A DNA stretch of 40,034 bases from Amphimedon queenslandica. Its lineage: Eukaryota > Porifera > Demospongiae > Haplosclerida > Niphatidae. Shown here piece by piece: positions 32,810 to 40,034 of this stretch (position 1 is its first letter; the number at the start of each line of letters is the position of its first letter). Where the stretch lies: contig NW_003546456.1 of assembly GCF_000090795.2 (NCBI RefSeq), positions 1-40,034 on the forward strand, written 5' to 3'. Under the pieces are notes generated by a model that saw nothing but the letters and a program-made list of their open reading frames with translations, ran no database searches and was not told the origin of the DNA. A program made the position numbers and the translations under genes.

Positions 32810-35800
32810 TTGTGGCTAATGATATTCATTATTATTGATATTATATTACATTAGGTGTACTCAGGTTGTGAATGTGCTTCAAGTTATAAAGGGACTCACT
32901 GTCAACAATGCCAAGTAATACTGGCACACCATACAAATGTACAGTATACCATAATGTTGTTCTTTTATAGGATGAGTATTATGACATTAGTTCTGGATGC
33001 ACTAAGAGTTGCTCATGCAATGAAATGGGATCCACTAATAAGTCCTGTGACTCTGTTACTGGTCAGTGTTACTGTAAAACTGGAGTTACTGGAGACAAGT
33101 GTAATGAAACTGCAAATGGCTACTACTTTAGAGCATTGGATCACAACATTGCTGAAGCTGAATATGGCCAACTATCCATGGTATGATAATGATGATAATA
33201 ATACTTAGTTTATTTCATTGTTTATAGGGTATCACTGGTTACTATCCTATTGATACTGCATTACGGTATACTGGTAAAGGATTAGTGAGAATCCCTGCTA
33301 CTGGAGGAACAGTAGGTCTTAGTATGACAGTTGATAAGACAGGACCTTATTCAGTGATACTGAGATACACTGTTAGTAAAATATTAATATTGTTAATTAA
33401 TTAATGTTTTATTTAGACTACTATTGATATTGATTCCGTATTTGTATCAATTCAAAGTTCAAGGAATGTAACACAATCTCTTGATTGTGTTAATCAATCT
33501 CAGCCCATTCCGACATCATATAACTCAACAATGCTAACATTACTCAGTTTACAAGGCTACAATCCCAACACTCGTGTACACTGCTTTGAGGAAGGAATAA
33601 CTTATAATATAACAGTTAATTATTATCCTACTACTGGGCATGAATGGATGCTGGACTCAGTAAGCTTTTATCTTCAGTATTACTTTATTATCATCATCAT
33701 CATCATCATTTTACTGTTATTATTGTTATACAGGTAGTCTTAAGTCCTGATCAAACTGACTACATTAATAGTTTGCCCATTGTTCAAATGTTTTCTACTA
33801 TAACTTGCTTAACATTAATTGCTGAACTTGAAAATCCTCAATACTGTCACCCACACGTCTTTAACCTGTCTCTATTATTCTATGGAGAAGTTTACGGTCA
33901 GTATTATTATAATTATTAATTATTAATAATTATTATTTAGAGTGTGGATCACCTAACAGTATTGGCATTACTGGTGATACCTGTGATCCATATGGAGGTA
34001 GTTGGGGCTGTTCATCAAATTACACTGGTACTTTATGTACTGATTGTTCCAATGGATACTATAATAATACTAATGGAAGATGCATAGGTAAGTACAATTA
34101 TGTATTAACTTACATTTATTTATTTATTTGTATCGTAGAGTGTCCATTTCTTTGCAACAGCACTGGATCCATTAATGTTGCATGTGACACTGATACTGGA
34201 TCATGTGTTTGTAAAGACAATGTAATTGGAGAAGAATGTGATTCCTGCCCTTCATCGAATCACGTATTCAGTTCCTCTGGTTGCATTGATACTTGTAACT
34301 GTACCTATGGATCTTGTAATGTTACTAATGGAGATTGTATTTGTCCTCCTAATGTTATGGGGGATCAGTGTGAATCTTGTGATGATTATCATTACAGCAT
34401 CAGTGATGCTGGCTGTATAGCTTGTGAATGTAATCCAAGAGGTAGTCTTTCTCTATCTTGTGATAATGTCACTGGTCAGTGTGATTGTAAAGATGCTGCT
34501 GTTGGGACACAGTGTAATGATTGCCCTACCAATGGACACTATAAGACAGTGGGTAGTGACCAGTCTCTCTGTCTGCCTTGCTTCTGCTTCAACCATTCTC
34601 AAACCTGTCAACCAGACAGCAGTAATTACATACAGGGAAATGTACAGTCCAATTTCACTGAACTTTGCCCATTAAACATGGACTGTACTGATGGATGGAC
34701 ATTTAATGATGATAATAATACATTCAATAATCCAGATAGTCTGTCTTATACCATATTTGGTGATGCTAGTCCAGTGTTCATAGCTCCTGATAGATATCAT
34801 GATGATTATCACTTGTCATATGGACTTAATATTATAATAAATATACAACTTACCAGCACTTCTCAAAGAATTGATTCTTTTATTTGGTAAGTACAATCAA
34901 TCAATAAAGTGTAATGATAATATAATCCTAGGATCAATGGGTCTGGCCTGACTATAGTTCATAAGATGATTGTAGAAGGAAATCAAATAACAGTAAGGAA
35001 TGATAATAATGATATTATTATTAATTCAACTATAGGTACCATTGGTAGAGTCTTATTGGAGATTAGGAGAAGACTATGATAGCAGTAACACATCAACACC
35101 ATACCAGTTCATATCAGTGTTGACCAATATCACTGATATTAGGTTCAGTGCTAAATTTACTGTAAGTATTTATATAACACCTAACAATGTAAATGAATCT
35201 TATAACTATAGGATAATATGTACATTGAAATCAATTATTTCCAAGGATTCAGAATCCAGACAATTGATAGAAGAAATACTTCAATAGATCCAGGAGCAGA
35301 TTATACTGTAGGACATTGTGAGTGTCCTGCTGGACACACTGGAGTGTTCTGTGATGAATGTATGAATGGGTACTATCGTCCATCAGGAGTGCTGTTGGAC
35401 TTGTGCATTCCATGCAATTGTAATGGACATGCTGACAGTTGTGATCCAGCAACTGGAGTATGTATAAACTGCACTGGTAACACTGAAGGGGACCAATGCC
35501 AGTCCTGTAGTACTGGCTATTCTGGAACAGACTGCAGTCAGTGTGACAATGGATACTATAATGAGGTTAGTATATATCATTAATAATAATTATAAAGTAT
35601 TATTGTTGTTGCTGTTTTTAGAGTAATACATGCATAAAGTGTGATTGCAATGGTAATACTGATCCATCTTTATTCCCTTCTTGTAATGCGTCCACTGGTC
35701 AGTGCATAAACTGTCTCAATAATACTACAGGAGATAAGTGTCAGACATGTTTACCTGGTTACTATGGAGATGTAATTAACTCAAAACCTTGTGAACGTAA

Positions 35801-38639
35801 GGGAGTTTTTAATTATTCATTTATTCATTCATTTAATTGTTTATTTATTTTACTTTTAGCTTGTGAGTGCAATATCAATGGTACTCAATCAGTTGACAAT
35901 CCATGTATTCCTGGCATTCCTTTCGAGACTTGTGTGTGTAAACCATTTGTTACTGGAGCCCACTGCACTACATGTATTGATGGTTACTATGGCGACCCGA
36001 TAAATGGTATAGACTGTCTCCAGTGTCCTTGCCCCACAGAGGAGAACAGTCACAGCAGTTCCTGTCACGAGGGGGCTGGGGGTGTGGTTTGTAATAATTG
36101 TGAGGATGGCTACACTGGGGATAGGTGTGAAATATGTGCTGATGGTCACTATGGAAACGCTACAGTGAGATTAATCAATAATAATAATAATACTATTAAT
36201 GATATTCCTATAGATTGGATTGTGTAGTAACTGCACCTGTAATGATAATTTTGATATATCCCTTGGATCATCATGTGACAAGACCACTGGTCACTGTTCA
36301 GGCTGCACTAACAACACTGAAGGGACCCAGTGTCAGTTCTGTATCACTGGGTACTATGGGAACGTTGAAATGAAAGTACCTTGCAAAAGTGAGATATTAT
36401 TATCACCATTACCATGATTATCAATATCCCCTCCAGGTTGTTCCTGTAACCTCAATGCTACTATCAGTGGGGTCTGTGACAGGAGCACTGGTGTCTGCTG
36501 GTGTAAGGAGCATGTGTCTCCTGATAGCGGCTGTAACACCTGTATCCCTGGTTACTATGGTAACCCCGCTAATGGAGGGGACTGTTTCCCTTGCTCTTGC
36601 AACAATAGGAGCTCAACTTGTTACCTTGGAAACGATGGAAGTGGTATCTGTGACGATTGTTCTACGGGTTATGCTGGAGACCAGTGCGAAGAATGTTCTG
36701 ATGGATACTTTATGGAGGACAATGGAACATGCAGCAGATGCAACTGTAATGGTAATATTGATCCAGCGTTACCAGGACTGTCTTGTAACTCTTCAACTGG
36801 AGTGTGTCTCCAGTGCCTCTATAATACTACCGGAGAACAATGTGAAGAATGTTCCAATGGTTACTATGGCAACCCGGCAAATGGAACACCATGTCAAAGT
36901 ATGAGAGAGTGAATCAATTAATGAAATGTACAATAATCAATCAATCAATCATTACTAGAATGTAACTGTTCTGCCAGTGGTACATTAAGGTGTGACACTA
37001 AAACTGGAGATTGTATATGTCATCCAAACATTACTGGACCAGACTGTAGTGAGTGTATGGATACACTGTGGGGATCACCTGATGAAGGATGCAGACCATG
37101 TAACTGCTGTACTAATAATACGAAATGTGATAAAGTAATAATAATAATGATGATGATGATGATAATTAATAATAATTAATAATAATAGGAGACAGGTCAG
37201 TGTCCTTGTTATGACATTACGTTAGACAGAACTTGCTGTGATTGTATCCATGGTTACTATAATTACAGTATTACTGGTTGTACAGGTAAGGGTTGAGAAA
37301 AAATATATAATTGTTAAATTGTGGTAATACTGCAGCTTGTGATTGTGGAATGTTGTCAGAATCAGCTCAATGTAATTCAACGGGTCACTGTCAGTGTCTG
37401 CCTGAAGGAACTGGAACAAAATGTGATTCTTGTCAAACTGGGTTTACTGGTAATTAATAGTATTGTAATCATTAATATTATTATTGTCATTGTTTGTAGG
37501 TATTGCTCCAAATTGTACGGAATGTGATGATTGTCATTTCATTTGGTCAGACACACTGTCATCATTGCAGTTGAACATTACTGACCTCTCAACAAGGATA
37601 CTCACTATACTCCATTATTATGAAGGATACACTCAGTCTGATATCAGTAGTGTCATTAATAACATTAGTATGACACTGACAATGTCTGAGGAACTTCTGA
37701 TGCAACAAAGTATTGATACTAAGATATTTAATAACATTACAGCAATACTAACTGAAGTGAGTGACAAATCTATTTTATGACAAATTTGATGTAATTTTTA
37801 TTTCAAAGTACTAATAAAGTTTTTGATGCATATACATGTTCCTATGTTGTGTAGAAAGTTTGAGCTGATTCCAGTCAAAATTAATTTGTTACAAATTTTT
37901 AAATTTAACTATTTCTCTCTCTTTAGATTATTAATAATTATACATCACTGATGAATGATATTAGTCTACTCAATCCAACCATAATGGATGCTAATGCCAC
38001 ACTGAGACTGGCAGAGCAATACATACAAAACATAACAAGTTCAGGATACCAGAACTACACCATTACTGAGATACATCCTAGTTTAGTATCACTGAACAAC
38101 ACACTGAACCTACTGCTGGGACAAAGCATGAACCAATCACTTCTATTGGAGGAATACAGAGATGAAGTGATTTCACTGATGAACTTGGTACTAGCACTAC
38201 AGGGAAATGCTAGTATGGAAGAAGAGGCTATTCTCAATGCAAACATCACCAGCCACACTGCACAAGCAATGGTCGATAGTACAAGATCTTTTATTAAGAA
38301 TATATCAGTAATTAATGATACACTGTTGGATATTGAAGAAGATGTGAGAAATATTGAGATTGACATCAATGCAAGTGATACATCATATACTGATCTTGAT
38401 ACTGATATTCAGATGTTAAATAATAAAATTAACAACTTAATGACTCAACTGAACACACTATCAGGTATAATCCATTCTAATGTACACGAATCATCATCAT
38501 TATCATCATCATCATTATTATTATCATTATTTTTATCATTAGGATTAAGTGAGGGACTCTATATATCAGCTAAAGTTTTAAAGCAGCAATCATACAACAG
38601 TGTAGTATCAGTGGGTGCATTAATGGTGAGTTAAAAATA

Positions 38640-38705
<66 letters not shown>

Positions 38706-39809
38706 TTTATTATTAGGCCTCTGCTAATGCAGCAATGGATGATGCTCAGTCATTAATAATGATGATCAATAAAGCACAGGATGGTGTAATGAACTCTACA
38801 ATCAAACTAGTTGAATCTGATGAGCTGGCAACAAACATTAGCTCACTAGAGTTACCATCACTCTCTTCAGCAACAGAACTGGCTGCTAACATAAACTCCA
38901 GCATAATACCGGACAGTGATATAACAGACCTACTCACTGATGCTAATAACAGCGTTGTAGCAGCAATGGAGGCATTAGAAGGAGCTATGAATACAAGGTA
39001 TCATCATCATCATCATTTTTATTGGTTTCTATTGTTGCTTTATAGTGCAATGGTAACTGATCTTGAGTACAAGGTCAGTAATTTGACAAACAATATTAAA
39101 GAGACAAGAAGAAGATTAGAGTCAGCAGAACAAACTCACAATGAGACTAACAGAAACATTGAATCAATCAACACTACATTAAGAGAGGTACTTTATAATC
39201 ACTGAATCATGACATCACCTATGAGTAGGTTAATGAGACAGTGCAGTCAGTTCCTGATACATACACACTTAGTGAGACTGCAAAAGATAAAGAAAGAGAT
39301 TTAACACAAGGAGAGACTGTACTACAAGCTGCATCAATGAATGCCACTAGTTTAAATAATGCTGTACAGCAAATATTGAGCAATGTAACCAGTGAACAAA
39401 TGGTATGAGAGTTTAGGGAGTACTTGCATGACAATTAATGTTCTAATAGTTGATGGAGTCTATTGCTGTTAATGTGAGTTCAGTAAAAGATGAAGCAATG
39501 CTAAGAGTTAATGCTAGTATGACTGCATTGAATAAAACTGATGAGCTCACAGAGTCAGCACAACAACTGAACAATACAGCAAACACTGTGAAACTACAAA
39601 GACTTAAAAGTAACATCATCGTCATCATCATCATCATCGTTATTATTATTATTATTATATTAGGTCTGTTAGCTGAGTATCAGTCTAAAGTGGTGGAGGC
39701 ACAAGCTGTTCGTAGTAAAATAGGACAACTACAGAATGAGCTGAAGACAATGACAGCAGATTTTACTGAAGCAATGGAACGATATAAGAGATGCTACAAA
39801 ACTCCTTGA
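31969..39809 (+). CDS. Laminin chain with LN, LE, LF and L4 domains and coiled coil
   Basis: A secreted basement-membrane-type glycoprotein. ATG 31969 starts a signal peptide (MYLLTVLLFSSLVLNSSPQC). An LN-like domain follows (TDTMWISEVDPDLPVTITL, INIQWESPTPSSMILERSS, NWSVYRYWSTDC). Two LE repeats then precede a beta-type LF domain: GYYFRALDHNIAEAEYGQL, YTGKGLVRIPATGGTVGLSM, HCFEEGITYNITV and LDSVVLSPDQ. About four LE repeats follow, then an L4 domain (34680-35270) inserted in an LE: DGWTFNDDNN and SYGLNIIINIQL, with ESYWRLGEDYDS further on. At least eleven LE repeats follow, to about 37530. The rest is heptad-like coiled coil rich in N-glycosylation sites. It ends DFTEAMERYKRCYKTP at TGA 39807-39809, with no LG domains. 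The C-terminal Cys recalls laminin gamma chains. More than 20 exons; exon limits in the coiled coil are approximate. Confidence 0.88.
32763..32809 (+). repeat. (TG)n microsatellite at a laminin splice donor
   Basis: A run of about 22 TG dinucleotides begins three to four bases inside the intron after the exon ending at 32759, so the donor GTAAGTG merges directly into the repeat. Confidence 0.85.
37800..37890 (+). repeat. Solitary family B repeat fragment in laminin intron
   Basis: TGATGCATATACATGTTCC, then TATGTTGTGTAGAAAGTTTG, then AGCTGATTCC match the family B core almost exactly. The palindromic part is missing. The core reads in the sense direction of the laminin gene. The intron runs from about 37757 to 37926. 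Confidence 0.75.
38641..38717 (+). repeat. (ATT)n microsatellite forming the 3' end of a laminin intron
   Basis: About 75 bases of ATT and ATTT units run straight into TTATTAG, the splice acceptor of the exon that starts at about 38718 (ASANAAMDDAQS). No conventional C-containing polypyrimidine tract is left. Confidence 0.8.
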
Positions 39810-40034
39810 ACAAAAACCAGTTAACCTAAAGCAAAGTTTATATAGTTAACTTTTAGCATAGTATAATGGCCTCTATTTTAACGGCCAATTCAGATATTTC
39901 TTCTTTTTAAATTAAAGCTGTTTTTTAAATTACTGAAGCACAATATCTGCTGCATGGTCGCAGGCAAAAGATAATGTTTTTAAGTAATTATTTTTTGAAA
40001 AACTTTTAAATCAAAACAAAGAATGGCCTAAAAT
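39810..40034 (+). other. 3' flank of the laminin gene
   Basis: AT-rich sequence after the laminin stop codon with AATTAAAG-type strings near 39911 that could act as weak polyadenylation signals. No open frame was recognised. If the stop at 39807-39809 were skipped by an unrecognised splice, further exons could lie beyond the window, but I see no evidence of that. Confidence 0.45.

Overview
This is a compact, intron-rich, AT-rich animal genome segment. Most introns are short, many about 45-60 bp. Intergenic gaps are often under 200 bp, and nearly every gene recognised has an animal orthologue. A FEX-type fluoride exporter beside a laminin chain, a group A bHLH gene and plasma-membrane-type NHE and SLC26A11 transporters points to an early-branching metazoan, most likely a demosponge such as Amphimedon queenslandica. 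That species call is inference and was not searched. No prokaryotic operon, rRNA, tRNA or CRISPR array was seen.

Layout. 1-1249: no gene, but a 169 bp hAT-like MITE with terminal inverted repeats and a near-perfect 8 bp target duplication. 1250-2448 (-): Rab14. 2638-6350 (+): EHBP1 (NT-C2, CH, repeat-rich linker, bMERB). 6404-7417 (-): intronless two-domain FEX/CrcB fluoride exporter. 7584-8136 (-): Snapin. 8260-10370 (+): DNAJA-type Hsp40 with a CaaX end. 10598-11209 (+): POP7/Rpp20. 11304-11756 (+): TMEM203. 11930-12952 (+): six-blade NHL protein. 13227-14827 (-): PP2C-like phosphatase. 14942-16977 (-): endophilin-B. 17083-18282 (-): MVB12, an ESCRT-I subunit. 18437-23802 (+): Na+/H+ exchanger. 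24455-25667 (-): group A bHLH factor. 26154-31832 (-): SLC26A11-like anion transporter. 31969-39809 (+): laminin chain with both an LF (beta-type) and an L4 domain and a gamma-like C-terminus.

Genes together. Many of these genes act in endosomal, lysosomal or membrane-trafficking biology: Rab14, EHBP1, Snapin, endophilin-B and MVB12, and more loosely TMEM203, NHE and SLC26A11. Four pairs are head-to-head with 120-190 bp between start codons. Three of those four shared promoters carry the palindrome TCACGTGA, the core of the vertebrate MiT/TFE 'CLEAR' element.

The most unusual non-genic signal is a superfamily of head-to-tail intronic repeats. Monomers are about 176-177 bp (family A) or 185-186 bp (family B), each centred on a CTATAG palindrome, one of which extends to 54 bp. 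They lie in introns of five different genes and share a core near TTATGYTGTGTAGAAAGTTT. (ATT)n microsatellites are also common and repeatedly form the 3' end of introns.
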